This document shows, one piece after another, positions 44,021-52,850 of a stretch of 64,000 nt of DNA. The position numbers were made by a program, and so were the translations under genes. The DNA is from an uncultured Lachnospiraceae bacterium (GTDB lineage Bacteria; Bacillota; Clostridia; Lachnospirales; Lachnospiraceae). The stretch covers positions 1 to 64,000 of the forward strand of contig CATBDC010000004.1 in NCBI GenBank assembly GCA_949502235.1, written 5' to 3'. Under the pieces are notes generated by a model, which had not been told where the DNA came from, did no database searches, and saw nothing but the letters and a program-made list of their open reading frames with translations. Positions within the stretch are counted from its first letter, which is position 1. Each line of letters opens with the position of its first letter.

Positions 44021-45067
44021 TTACTTCATAATCTCTGCAATGCTTTTCGTATACGGTGCCCTTAAGATGCCTCGTTCCGTAATAATTGCGGTAATCAGTT
44101 CATGATCTGTAACGTCAAATGCAGGATTGTAGCATTTGATATCCTCCGGCGCCATAGGCTTTTCGTAGTATTTCTTTTTTATCTCCTCCCCGTCACGCAG
44201 TTCAATCTTTATATCCTCTCCTGACCTGCAGGACATGTCTATAGTAGATGTGGGGCCCAGCACGTAAAAAGGAATACCATAGTACTTTGCAAGAATAGCC
44301 ACGCCGCTTGTACCCACCTTATTTGCCGTATCCCCGTTGGCCGCAATACGGTCGCAGCCTACGAAGCAGGCCTTAACCCAGCCCTTTTTCATGACGCTGG
44401 AGGCCATATTGTCGCAGATAAGCGTAGCGTCAACATCCGCCTTTAAAAGCTCATATGCAGTTAGCCTTGCTCCCTGCAGAAGAGGCCTGGTCTCATCTAC
44501 AAATACATGGAAATTCATATTTTTCTCTCTTCCTAAAAGAACCGGACCAAGAGCCGTCCCATACCGGGAGGTCGCCAAAGGGCCTGCATTACAGTGAGTC
44601 AGGATTCCGTCTCCGTCCTTAATAAGTGTCAGTCCGTATTCCGAAATCCTCCTGCACATGTCGATATCTTCCTTCTGTATCTTCTCAGCCTCTTGCCCCA
44701 AAAGCTCTACAAGCTCCTCCACGGGACGCTCCTTATTCCTTTCTGCCGTCTGCCGCATCCGGCCAAGAGCCCAGCTTAGATTTACCGCCGTGGGTCTTGA
44801 GCTTTCCAGGTAGTCCGCATACTCTGCAAATTTCTTATAGAAACCGTCATACTCCTTCTCTGCAATCTGCCGGCTTAAGCAGTAGATTCCATAGGCAGCA
44901 AAAATCCCGATTGCCGGGGCTCCCCGCACCTTCAGGCGGAAAATCGCATCGTACATCTCCCCTGCCGTGTTAAGGGTGAGATATTCTGTGCGGTTCGGAA
45001 GCTGCGTCTGATCAAGAATGACAACGCTCCTTCTGTCACTGCTTAGCATTATATTTTCTGTCTTCAT
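44021..45067 (-). CDS. mtnA: S-methyl-5-thioribose-1-phosphate isomerase (MtnA)
   Basis: The 348-residue isomerase of the eIF2B-like fold has the substrate loop [18 protein letters not shown], catalytic Cys in [17 protein letters not shown] and catalytic Asp in [19 protein letters not shown], then [11 protein letters not shown]. It isomerises 5-methylthioribose-1-phosphate, and also 5-deoxyribose-1-phosphate, to the ribulose-1-phosphate form. I start at ATG 45067 with GGGAG upstream. No mtnK, mtnB or mtnC gene is in the window, so the classic methionine salvage path is not complete here. It lies between the phosphorylase and deaminase genes. Confidence 0.94.
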   Translation of the reverse strand: MKTENIMLSSDRRSVVILDQTQLPNRTEYLTLNTAGEMYDAIFRLKVRGAPAIGIFAAYGIYCLSRQIAEKEYDGFYKKFAEYADYLESSRPTAVNLSWALGRMRQTAERNKERPVEELVELLGQEAEKIQKEDIDMCRRISEYGLTLIKDGDGILTHCNAGPLATSRYGTALGPVLLGREKNMNFHVFVDETRPLLQGARLTAYELLKADVDATLICDNMASSVMKKGWVKACFVGCDRIAANGDTANKVGTSGVAILAKYYGIPFYVLGPTSTIDMSCRSGEDIKIELRDGEEIKKKYYEKPMAPEDIKCYNPAFDVTDHELITAIITERGILRAPYTKSIAEIMK

Positions 45068-45118
45068 TTTTTGCACTCCCAAATTATTTTCTTCTGAAAT
45101 GATAAATATAGCAAAATT

Positions 45119-45967
45119 TTATTCCAGGCTTCCTGCAATATTTACAATGGACTCCGTTAAAAGTCTTTTAAACAGGGGCGCGGCCCTGCGGGCTGTCTCC
45201 TCCACCTCCTGCTGGCTTAAGGGATTTTCTGTCATCCCGCTTCCCATATTAGAAATGCAGGAAATACCGCATATTTTCATTCCCATATGATTTGCCGCCA
45301 CTGCCTCACAGGCGGTGCTCATCCCTACCGCGTCAGCACCTAAGCCCCGCAGCATCCTGATTTCCGCAGGCGTCTCAAAATTCGGTCCCTTAAGCTGGAC
45401 ATATATGCCCTCCTTAAGAGGAATCCCAAGTCCTTCTGCGGTTTTCTTAATGATTCCTCTTAAATCCCTGTCATAAACCTCACTCATATCGCAGAACCGG
45501 GGGCCTAGCTCCTCCACATTTTCACCGATAAGAGGAGATTCTACAAAACAGGATATCTGATCCTTAAGAAGCATAAAGTCACCGGCCTGATACCCTTCGT
45601 TAATTCCCCCGGCCGCGTTAGTAAGCATAAGCGCTTTCGCGCCCATAAGCTTCATCAGGCGGATGGGAAGCACAACGTCACGCACCGGATAACCCTCGTA
45701 GCAGTGCACCCGGCCCTGCATAGCAACAACCCTTACTCCCTTCACCGTGCCAAAAACAAATCTTCCCTTATGCCCAGGCGCGGTTGACACTGGAAATCCC
45801 CCGATATCTTTATAATCAAGGCAAGCCTCCATCTGTATGCCCTCCGCAAAATCTCCAAGCCCTGAGCCTAGTACCAGGGCTATATCCGGCTGAAAACTGA
45901 TCCGCCTTTTTACGGACTCATAACATTTCGCTAGTCTCTCATACTCTTTACTCATATTACTACCCAC
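45119..45967 (-). CDS. punA: purine nucleoside phosphorylase (6-oxopurine type)
   Basis: The 282-residue trimeric-type phosphorylase has the phosphate loop LVLGSGLGDFA, GRVHCYEGYPV, LTNAAGGIN, the purine and ribose site VQLKGPNFETPAEIRMLRGLGADAVGMST, and ISNMGSG near the end. The Asn in CISNMGSG fits 6-oxopurines (inosine, guanosine, deoxyinosine, methylthioinosine); true MTA phosphorylases have a different residue. With the deaminase gene in the same operon this allows a deaminate-then-phosphorolyse route. Start at GTG 45967 (AGGA upstream) or ATG 45955. Confidence 0.92.
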   Translation of the reverse strand: MGSNMSKEYERLAKCYESVKRRISFQPDIALVLGSGLGDFAEGIQMEACLDYKDIGGFPVSTAPGHKGRFVFGTVKGVRVVAMQGRVHCYEGYPVRDVVLPIRLMKLMGAKALMLTNAAGGINEGYQAGDFMLLKDQISCFVESPLIGENVEELGPRFCDMSEVYDRDLRGIIKKTAEGLGIPLKEGIYVQLKGPNFETPAEIRMLRGLGADAVGMSTACEAVAANHMGMKICGISCISNMGSGMTENPLSQQEVEETARRAAPLFKRLLTESIVNIAGSLE

Positions 45968-45989
45968 TTTCTTTTCCTATCTGAACTCT

Positions 45990-47018
45990 TCAATTACCGA
46001 ACGATGAATTTCTTTCGTGACAGTTCCTTACGCTTGCGCGGATTTTCAGCTGACATTTCAGACAGATTTTTTCCTCTCCGACTCCTTCTCCCTTTATCTT
46101 ATCAAGCAGCAGAGACATGGCGCGGCTCCCCATCTCTGTCCCCGGCTGATAACAGGTAGTAAGGGGGGGATTTAAATATTCCGAAAATCCGATTCCGTCA
46201 AAGCCCGCGACAGAAATATCCTCCGGGATAGTTTTTCCCATCTCCATACATTTCTTGTATACCCCGTAGGCCATCAAATCATTAAAACACAGAATGACAG
46301 AAACACCGCACTCCCGGATCAGATACTCTGCCGGTTCCTCTGCCGATTCCTCTGTAAGGTTTCCCTGTACAATCAGCTTCTCGTCAAAAGGTATTCCTGC
46401 ATCCTCAAGGGCCCTTTTATAGCCTGCAAGCCGGTTTCGCACAATTGCGTACTGCCCCGGCCCGATGATGCATCCGATTACCCTGTGCCCACATTCTATC
46501 ACATACCGGGTCATCTCATAAAAAGCCTCTGCGTCATTGACATAGACCTGCCCTACATTTTGTATCTGCGCAAGCTCGTCAAAAACAACTACGGGAACCT
46601 CCGGCAGCTTGTCCATCAGCCCTTTAAGCTTTTCTTCAAAATATCCGATAAAAATAATACCGTCCACGCTTCTTGAAAAGATCAGATCCAGCGTTGCCTT
46701 TTCATTGTCTGTATCCCCGTTGGTATTGTATAAAAGCACACTGTATTTATCCTTAAGGGCAACTTCATTCATACCGATAATAATATCATGATAAAAGGGG
46801 TGGCCCACGTCTGGAGAAAGGACTGCAACAGTATTGGTTTTATTTGTCACAATACTCTTTGCATTCTGGTTTGGTCTGTAGTTCATCGCCCTGACAGCCT
46901 CCCACACCCGTTCCTTAAGCGCGGCATCCACCCCGTATTCACTGTGGTTAATGACCCTTGAAACAGTCGAAATGGATACACCTGCCATTTTTGCAACATC
47001 TTTTATTGTCGTCCGCAT
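45990..47018 (-). CDS. LacI family transcriptional regulator of the nucleoside operon
   Basis: The 342-residue LacI-type repressor has an N-terminal HTH and hinge helix (MRTTIKDVAKMAGVSISTVSRVINHSEYGVDAALKERVWEAVRAMNYRPNQNAKSI). The periplasmic-binding-like effector domain follows (VAVLSPDVGHPFYHDIIIGMNEVA, GIIFIGYFEEKL, ISVAGFDGIGFSEYLNPPLTTCYQP). ATG 47018 has AGAGGGAAG upstream. It lies inside the operon, between nucleoside hydrolase and phosphorylase. Two matching palindromes (AGAAAACGTTTTCT) at the operon promoter (52683-52745) are its likely operators. The effector may be a nucleoside or pentose. Confidence 0.92.
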   Translation of the reverse strand: MRTTIKDVAKMAGVSISTVSRVINHSEYGVDAALKERVWEAVRAMNYRPNQNAKSIVTNKTNTVAVLSPDVGHPFYHDIIIGMNEVALKDKYSVLLYNTNGDTDNEKATLDLIFSRSVDGIIFIGYFEEKLKGLMDKLPEVPVVVFDELAQIQNVGQVYVNDAEAFYEMTRYVIECGHRVIGCIIGPGQYAIVRNRLAGYKRALEDAGIPFDEKLIVQGNLTEESAEEPAEYLIRECGVSVILCFNDLMAYGVYKKCMEMGKTIPEDISVAGFDGIGFSEYLNPPLTTCYQPGTEMGSRAMSLLLDKIKGEGVGEEKICLKCQLKIRASVRNCHERNSSFGN

Positions 47019-47039
47019 CTTTTCTTCCCTCTTGCAACA

Positions 47040-47087
47040 TGTTCTCACGGATCGCGCAGCCGGTGCGCGTGATCCGTGAACAGTAAA
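47040..47087. repeat. TTCTCACGGA...GAACAGTAA dispersed repeat, copy 3
   Basis: GTTCTCACGGATCGCGCAG...GTGCGCGTGATCCGTGAACAGTAA: arms TTCTCACGGATC and GATCCGTGAA pair well. It lies between nucleoside hydrolase and LacI genes, 22 bases upstream of the LacI start. Confidence 0.7.
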
Positions 47088-47118
47088 CATTTTTTCCATT
47101 CTAACATATTTCCCCAGA

Positions 47119-48051
47119 CTACGCCATAAAACCATCCAGTCTTTTTATTGCTGTAATAAAATATTCTATAAATTTGTCCCTGTCCGCCCCCATAAGAACT
47201 GTTGTATTTGGCTTGCAGCCGCTCCATGCCCGCAAATCCGCCACGCTCATTCCTCTGGTAAGCTCTCCGCCGGTTTCGATATCTACATAGTAATCCTCCC
47301 CGTCAAAAATTTCAGGATGCAGAAGATACATAACAGCGCAGGCATCAAAAATTGGTGTTTTGCCAAGCCCGTTGCGCTTAGAAAACAGGGTATAAAATTC
47401 GAATAAATCATAAACAAATTTTGATGCCTTTCCTCCCTCCTTAAACCTGCCGATTTCCTCAAAGGCTATTGCTGTTTCATCTGTCACCTCAAGCCCGGAC
47501 TGAATCAGCTTCACTCCGGAATGATATACTATCTTCGCGGCCTCCGGATCCACATAAAAATTAAACTCTGCCTTGCTCGTTATGTTCCCCGAGTAAACGG
47601 AGCCGCCCATAAGAGAGATACATTCTATTTTTTCCTTAAGCCCCGGGTATGCCCGAAACAAAAGGGCAATATTTGTAAGAGGCCCGATTGCCGCAATTGT
47701 CACCTTATCCTCCCTTTCCAGGATGCGTTTATAAAAGGAGAGGGCTGTTTCATCTGATTCCTCTGCCCGGATTTCCTCTACAAACGGGCCGTCCATGCCG
47801 GACTCCCCGTGGGCCTGCGGCGCGGTCTGAAGCTCCCGGATTAAGGGTCTGTCCGCGCCCCGTATTACCGGGACGTGCTTATCCAGCACAGTCAGTACCT
47901 TAAGGGCATTTTTCGTTACCTTTTCCACCGTCTGATTTCCTGCCACTGTCACAATTCCAAGCAGATCTATTTCTTCCGGGTTCGCTAATGCCAGCATAAT
48001 GGCCATCGCGTCATCATGACCCGGGTCACAGTCAATTATCAATTTACGCAT
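47119..48051 (-). CDS. iunH: inosine/uridine-preferring nucleoside hydrolase
   Basis: The 310-residue nucleoside N-ribohydrolase has the calcium-binding N-terminal MRKLIIDCDPGHDDAMAIMLA, TIAAIGPLTNIALLF, MGGSVYSGNITSKAEFNFYVDPEAAKIV and a late IFDACAVMYLLHPEIF. It splits ribonucleosides to base and free ribose. It overlaps the upstream permease gene by 8 bases, so it is translated with the importer. Length and Asp cluster are normal. Confidence 0.94.
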   Translation of the reverse strand: MRKLIIDCDPGHDDAMAIMLALANPEEIDLLGIVTVAGNQTVEKVTKNALKVLTVLDKHVPVIRGADRPLIRELQTAPQAHGESGMDGPFVEEIRAEESDETALSFYKRILEREDKVTIAAIGPLTNIALLFRAYPGLKEKIECISLMGGSVYSGNITSKAEFNFYVDPEAAKIVYHSGVKLIQSGLEVTDETAIAFEEIGRFKEGGKASKFVYDLFEFYTLFSKRNGLGKTPIFDACAVMYLLHPEIFDGEDYYVDIETGGELTRGMSVADLRAWSGCKPNTTVLMGADRDKFIEYFITAIKRLDGFMA

Positions 48052-48964
48052 TTTTCTGCTCCTTCTTTGTTCTCTTAACAGAGTAAATAATCATTCCCGC
48101 CATAACCGCAAAATACGGAAGTGTCATAATAAGCTCTGCCGAAATATTCCCAAGCTGCATCTCGTTGCTTACAGAGTCAAATATTCCAAACAAAAATGCG
48201 GAAATGGTTGTGGGAATTACCTTCGCCCGCCCCATGGCTGACGCCGCGATTCCAATCCATCCTCTTCCTGCAATCATTCCATTGGAAAACATGGACAGAT
48301 ATCCCATAGACATATACACGCCCCCCAGGCCGGAAATAAGTCCGCTGATGCCAAGGGCCGCCATCTTCACTCTTTTAGTCCTGATTCCTACGGAGCTTGC
48401 GGCGGTTTCATTTTCTCCTACCGCACGTATATGCATGCCAAGGCGTGTCCTGTTTAAAAGAAAGTATACTGCCGCAATGGAAAGGAGAGAGACGTACACC
48501 AGCACATTATGGCCGGACAAAATTTCATTTAACACCGGTATCTTATCAATCACAGGAATCCTTATACCGGGAAGCTGCTTACTTGCAAGCGCCGCCGAGT
48601 TTGCCTTCTGCCCGGTAAGCATATAAAGAAGGAATACCGTAAAGCTTGCCGCAAAGGTATTCAAAGCAATTCCTGCCATAATAATATTCGTCTTTAAATA
48701 AAGATTCAGATACCCCAGGAAGCAGGAAAACAGGATGCTGACCGCCACTGCTCCCGCTGCTCCAAGCCAGGCACTCCCTGAATATGCGGAAATAGCTACG
48801 CCGCTAAACGCTGCCAGTGTCATGCTTCCTTCCATCCCGATATTTGTAACGCCCGCCCTGTCTGACACTACATTTCCCATTGCCGCGAATAACAAAGGAG
48901 TGGACAGTCTTAAGATGACACCTATGAATTCCACATTAAAAATATGGCTGATAATATTATTCAT
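48044..48964 (-). CDS. nupQ: nucleoside ABC transporter permease (NupQ-like)
   Basis: The 306-residue membrane permease of the BPD_transp_2 family, nucleoside branch, has about eight to nine hydrophobic segments and the family patterns DRAGVTNIGMEGSMTLAAFSGV and IRAVGENETAASSVGIRTKRVKMAALGISGLISGLGGVY. I start at 48964 because it follows a GGGGGCGGGGAG site and overlaps the preceding gene by 8 bases. It pairs with the permease at 48957-50015 and the ATPase at 50005-51567. Confidence 0.9.
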   Translation of the reverse strand: MNNIISHIFNVEFIGVILRLSTPLLFAAMGNVVSDRAGVTNIGMEGSMTLAAFSGVAISAYSGSAWLGAAGAVAVSILFSCFLGYLNLYLKTNIIMAGIALNTFAASFTVFLLYMLTGQKANSAALASKQLPGIRIPVIDKIPVLNEILSGHNVLVYVSLLSIAAVYFLLNRTRLGMHIRAVGENETAASSVGIRTKRVKMAALGISGLISGLGGVYMSMGYLSMFSNGMIAGRGWIGIAASAMGRAKVIPTTISAFLFGIFDSVSNEMQLGNISAELIMTLPYFAVMAGMIIYSVKRTKKEQKNA

Positions 48965-50015
48965 CTCCCCGCCCCCTTTCCATAATCTTTTTCTGTTTGT
49001 ACCTGCGCAGAACAATGTCTGAGGTAATCAGAAGCACCAGTGTAATTTCTACGATACACGCCACCTCGCTGGGCACATCTGTATTTCTCGCCGTAATCAT
49101 ACAGCCTGTCCGAAGATAGGCAAGTCCCAGCGCCGCAAACACGGAGCCAATGGGATGGTTTCTTCCAATCATAGCCACCAGCGCGCCGTCAAAGCCGTAC
49201 CCCGGCAGCGCGCTCCATGTAAAACGATCTGAAATCCCAAGTATTTCTACAGCAGAGCCAAGCCCGGCAATACAACCAGAAAGAATATGTACCATCAATG
49301 TGATGATAAAAAAATTCATTCCTGAATACACGGCAAATTTTTTATTATATCCTGTAATGCGCATGGCATAACCGTATTTTGTCTTATATAAAAGCACCCA
49401 CATAAGCGCTGTCAGTACAATCAATATGATAAGTCCCGAGGAAATCCTCGTCCCCGGAATAATAGTGGACAGCTTTGCATTTTCCTCAAAAGGCAGGGAT
49501 ACAACGCCTACAGAATCCAAATCCTTTAATTTTGTTTTCAAAATATAAAAACCGAACCCATATAGAATCGTATTCATCATCAGGGAGATAACCAGCTCAT
49601 TGGCATCATATTTTGCCTTAAAAAATCCTGAAACACTGGCAACCGCCCCTCCGGAAAGGGCCGCCGCAAGAAGCGCCAAAAGAAGCTGAAGCTTCCCTAT
49701 ATGAAGGGGCTGTACTGCTACCGCTGTGGCAACGATGCCGGAAAAATAAAAAATTCCTTCTGCTCCTAAGTTAAACAGTCCGCTTTTAAACAGCAGGGAA
49801 GTAGATATTCCCGCAAATGCAATGGGAAGCGCCGCCTCTATCACATTTCCGAAATTACGAATGCTTAAGAGGGGACCTGCAAGCAGAAGCTGAAAGGAAT
49901 ACACCGGCTCTTTGCTGAAAACCAGGAAAACCAGGAAGGATACAAGAAGCGTAATGAGAACTACTACTGCAGTTTTCATAATTTCAAATTTTAATTCCAG
50001 TCTCTTACCGCTCAT
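48957..50015 (-). CDS. nupP: nucleoside ABC transporter permease (NupP-like)
   Basis: The 352-residue permease partner has about nine to ten hydrophobic segments, with ALPIAFAGISTSLLFKSGLFNLGAEGIFYF and AMRITGYNKKFAVYSGMNFF, which are typical for the NupP/YufP group. It overlaps the ATPase gene by 11 bases and the next permease by 8, so all three are translated together. GGAGG precedes the ATG. Confidence 0.92.
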   Translation of the reverse strand: MSGKRLELKFEIMKTAVVVLITLLVSFLVFLVFSKEPVYSFQLLLAGPLLSIRNFGNVIEAALPIAFAGISTSLLFKSGLFNLGAEGIFYFSGIVATAVAVQPLHIGKLQLLLALLAAALSGGAVASVSGFFKAKYDANELVISLMMNTILYGFGFYILKTKLKDLDSVGVVSLPFEENAKLSTIIPGTRISSGLIILIVLTALMWVLLYKTKYGYAMRITGYNKKFAVYSGMNFFIITLMVHILSGCIAGLGSAVEILGISDRFTWSALPGYGFDGALVAMIGRNHPIGSVFAALGLAYLRTGCMITARNTDVPSEVACIVEITLVLLITSDIVLRRYKQKKIMERGRGDE

Positions 50016-51567
50016 CTTCGTTTCCTCCTGACGCTTTTTTATCCTGATGTTTCAGGCCAAGCATATAAAGGCCGATTTCCTTTTCTGTTATCCTGCCCGG
50101 CTCATAAAGCTCTGCTGCTATTTCTCCTGAATACAATACCAGTATCTTGTCGCAGACTGCCTGTGCTTCACTTAAATCCGCGCTGAACATGAGAATTGCC
50201 GTCCCTTCATTTCTAAGCTTAAGTAACGCCTTATGTATCAGGCTTGCAGATCCTACGTCTACGCCTCTTGTAGGCTGCTCTGCAATCATGAGCTTTCCGC
50301 TCATATAGGACTCTCTGGCAAATACCACCTTCTGAATATTTCCTCCTGACAGAGAGCTGATTTTACTCTCTGCTCCGTTGCATAAAATATCAAAACGCTC
50401 TATCAGCTCGTCTGTCACCTTTTGAACCGATTGATTTTTCATAAATACTCTGCCGCTGATTTCGGGGGCAGAATAAAAACTGCTGATGACATTTTCCCTG
50501 ATATTTCCGTCTGCGGCGCTCCCTTGAACCATACGGTCCTCTGGAATGTAGGAAAGCCCCAGCCTTCTTCTGCTTTTAATATTCATTTTGCTTATATCCG
50601 TCCCATTCAGGAGGATAGAACCGGAAGTAATTCTCTTGTAGCCAAACAGTGCGTCCACAAGCTCTGTCTGACCATTTCCCTCTACGCCTACAACTCCCAC
50701 AATCTCTCCTGCTTTTACCTTAAAATCAATATCCTTCAAGGCTTCTTTTCCATCCTTATTGCGGTAGGTCATATGCTCCACAGACAGAACAGCCTCTCCA
50801 GATGTTTTTTGCCGCAGATCTTCATAAGAATAGGTCACCCTTCTTCCAATCATAAGCTCGGAAATCTGCTCTGCCTCAACCTCCGCTGTAATATGGGTGG
50901 AAATAACCCTTCCTTTTCTAAGGACGGTAATGCGGTCGCTAATCTGCTTCACCTCATTCAGCTTATGTGAAATAAAAATAATGGTTTTTCCCATCCCCTT
51001 TAATAAAATAAGCTGCTGAAACAGCTTTTCTGTTTCCTGAGGAGTAAGCACTGCCGTAGGCTCGTCAAGAATAATAATATCCGCCTTCTGGTACAGTACC
51101 TTTAATATCTCTACCTTCTGTTTATTTCCTACATTAAGGTTCTCTACCCGATCATCTAGATTAAGCTCAAACTGGTATTCTCTGCACAATGCCTCTATGT
51201 TCTCCCGCTCCTTTTGAAGCTTTAGAATTCCTGCATTTGCCGGCTCTCTTCCAAGGAGAATATTTTCCAGTACCGTAAAGGACGGTACAAGCATAAAATG
51301 CTGGTGTACCATCCCGATACCCATCTGTGCAGCGTCCAGAGGGGATTTGAAGGAAATCTCTTCGCCGTTTAGAAGAATCTTTCCCTTTGTGGGCTCCTCC
51401 AAGCCGAAAATCATTTTCATTAAGGTTGTCTTTCCCGCCCCGTTTTCACCCACAATGGCGTGTATTTCATTTTTTTCAAAGGCAATATTAATCTCCTTGT
51501 TAGCCGCCACGCCATTGGCATATATTTTTTCAATTCCGAAAAGCTCTAAAACCTTCTTTGATTCCAT
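50005..51567 (-). CDS. nupO: nucleoside ABC transporter ATP-binding protein (NupO-like, two ATPase domains)
   Basis: The 520-residue double ATPase has domain 1 Walker A GENGAGKTTLMKMIFG, NVGNKQKVEILKVLYQ and Walker B IIILDEPTAVL. Domain 2 has the modified P-loop GVEGNGQTELVDALFG, signature SSLSGGNIQKVVFARE and EQPTRGVDVG. Typical of BMP-family nucleoside importers. It starts 3 bases after the binding protein gene stop. Confidence 0.93.
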   Translation of the reverse strand: MESKKVLELFGIEKIYANGVAANKEINIAFEKNEIHAIVGENGAGKTTLMKMIFGLEEPTKGKILLNGEEISFKSPLDAAQMGIGMVHQHFMLVPSFTVLENILLGREPANAGILKLQKERENIEALCREYQFELNLDDRVENLNVGNKQKVEILKVLYQKADIIILDEPTAVLTPQETEKLFQQLILLKGMGKTIIFISHKLNEVKQISDRITVLRKGRVISTHITAEVEAEQISELMIGRRVTYSYEDLRQKTSGEAVLSVEHMTYRNKDGKEALKDIDFKVKAGEIVGVVGVEGNGQTELVDALFGYKRITSGSILLNGTDISKMNIKSRRRLGLSYIPEDRMVQGSAADGNIRENVISSFYSAPEISGRVFMKNQSVQKVTDELIERFDILCNGAESKISSLSGGNIQKVVFARESYMSGKLMIAEQPTRGVDVGSASLIHKALLKLRNEGTAILMFSADLSEAQAVCDKILVLYSGEIAAELYEPGRITEKEIGLYMLGLKHQDKKASGGNEDER

Positions 51568-51570
51568 CTT

Positions 51571-52659
51571 CTACTCTTTCGCGCCTTCTCTCAAGGCCTC
51601 AACCTCTTCCTGACTCATGGTAAATGCTGAGCTTACTGTTATCTTTCCTGCCTTTAACTCCTCTTCTGCCTTTGTCACCCATTCCTTCACGCTGTCTGTT
51701 GTAATCTCCTCGTAGATATGGTTTTTTGCAAGATAAATTCCGTCTGTATCAAAACCGTATACCTCGTGGGTTCCAAACTTTAATTCTCCATTCTTTGCAA
51801 GTTCTACTGCATTATAAATGGAAGTATCAAGAGCCTTAATTCCTGAGGTAATGATTGTGTATGCCTTTTCCTTGTCTGTATCCTCATATAACAGACCCTG
51901 ATCTGTATCCACTCCGATTGTGTACTTACCCATTTCCTTCGCTGCATCAACAATTCCCGAGCTTCCGGTAGCCGCCCCCAGATAAATAACGTCTGCGCCG
52001 CTCTTGTATTGACTAAGAGCCAGCTCTTTTGCCTTTGCCGCATCATAGAAATCATTGCAGTATCCTGTCAGTACCTGAATGTCAGGCTCCACATATCTTG
52101 CGCCTTCAATATAGCCTACTAAGAAATCATTGATTCCGGGAATATCCATAGAACCAATAAAGCCAATCACCTTCTCCTCATTGGCATTTTCCATATCGGA
52201 AACGCTTGCAGCTGCTGCTGCCACACCGCTTAACCATCCGATTTCATTTGTGTTATAAAACATGGTGAAAATGTTCTCAATAGCCGGGTCTGTGTCATAG
52301 TCAAAATTGATAAACTTTTTGTCCGGATATTCTGCAGCCGCCTTCTCAAGATAAGGCTCGCTCTGCCAGGTTCCGCCGATAATCAAATCGTAATCTGCCG
52401 CTGCATCCATAAATGCGCTTTCCCACTTGGATTCGTCGCTGCCCATCTCAATGACTTTTGCAGACACTCCCTCCATCTTCTCGTTAACCTGTTCCATTCC
52501 CTTTGCCGCAGTATCATAGAACGACTGGTCCCCGAGAGCTGGAACCAAAAGCACTGCTTTATAGGACTCTTCCTCTGTACCTCCTTCCTTGAGGCCGCAT
52601 CCGAAAAGTGCGGTTGCTGCAAGGGCGCATGTTAAAAGCATGCAAATTGTTTTTTTCAT
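51571..52659 (-). CDS. nupN: BMP-family nucleoside-binding lipoprotein (NupN-like)
   Basis: The 362-residue lipoprotein has signal MKKTICMLLTCALAATALFGC with the Cys in lipobox LFGC, then a BMP/PnrA-type binding domain (VLLVPALGDQSFYDTAAKGMEQVNEK, IIGGTWQSEPYLEKAAAEYPDKKFINFDYD, IGVDTDQGLLYE). BMP proteins of this type bind purine nucleosides. It is the first gene of a nine-gene operon ending at 42630 and has a strong promoter with two LacI-type operators upstream. GGAGG precedes the ATG. Confidence 0.93.
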   Translation of the reverse strand: MKKTICMLLTCALAATALFGCGLKEGGTEEESYKAVLLVPALGDQSFYDTAAKGMEQVNEKMEGVSAKVIEMGSDESKWESAFMDAAADYDLIIGGTWQSEPYLEKAAAEYPDKKFINFDYDTDPAIENIFTMFYNTNEIGWLSGVAAAAASVSDMENANEEKVIGFIGSMDIPGINDFLVGYIEGARYVEPDIQVLTGYCNDFYDAAKAKELALSQYKSGADVIYLGAATGSSGIVDAAKEMGKYTIGVDTDQGLLYEDTDKEKAYTIITSGIKALDTSIYNAVELAKNGELKFGTHEVYGFDTDGIYLAKNHIYEEITTDSVKEWVTKAEEELKAGKITVSSAFTMSQEEVEALREGAKE

Positions 52660-52682
52660 TGTTTTGTTCCTCCTTAGTTTAA

Positions 52683-52745
52683 TTTAGAAAACGTTTTCTA
52701 AATCTTATCATATGAGGTATTATATGTCAATAGAAAACGTTTTCT
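52683..52745 (-). promoter_or_regulatory. nucleoside operon promoter between two LacI-type operators
   Basis: On the minus strand TTGACA (52725-52730), a 17-base spacer and TAAGAT (52702-52707). Operator 1 is the palindrome AGAAAACGTTTTCT at 52732-52745, just upstream of the -35. Operator 2 is the same palindrome extended to TTTAGAAAACGTTTTCTAAA at 52683-52702, touching the -10. Centre-to-centre distance is 46 bases, which allows looping by a LacI tetramer or two dimers. The operon's own LacI gene (45990-47018) is the expected regulator. Confidence 0.8.
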
Positions 52746-52850
52746 TTTTATAGAAAAGATATCCTAAATCCGCCCAGGCGTCATGATATCATAAAAACTA
52801 TATGCCTGCATATACTATTTACAGATTGCCACTTAATGGAGGAAAATACT

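Noticed and set aside
42630-45967. Full classic methionine salvage pathway
   Set aside because: Only the deaminase, phosphorylase and MtnA are present. MtnK, MtnB, MtnC/W/X and MtnD are missing in the window.
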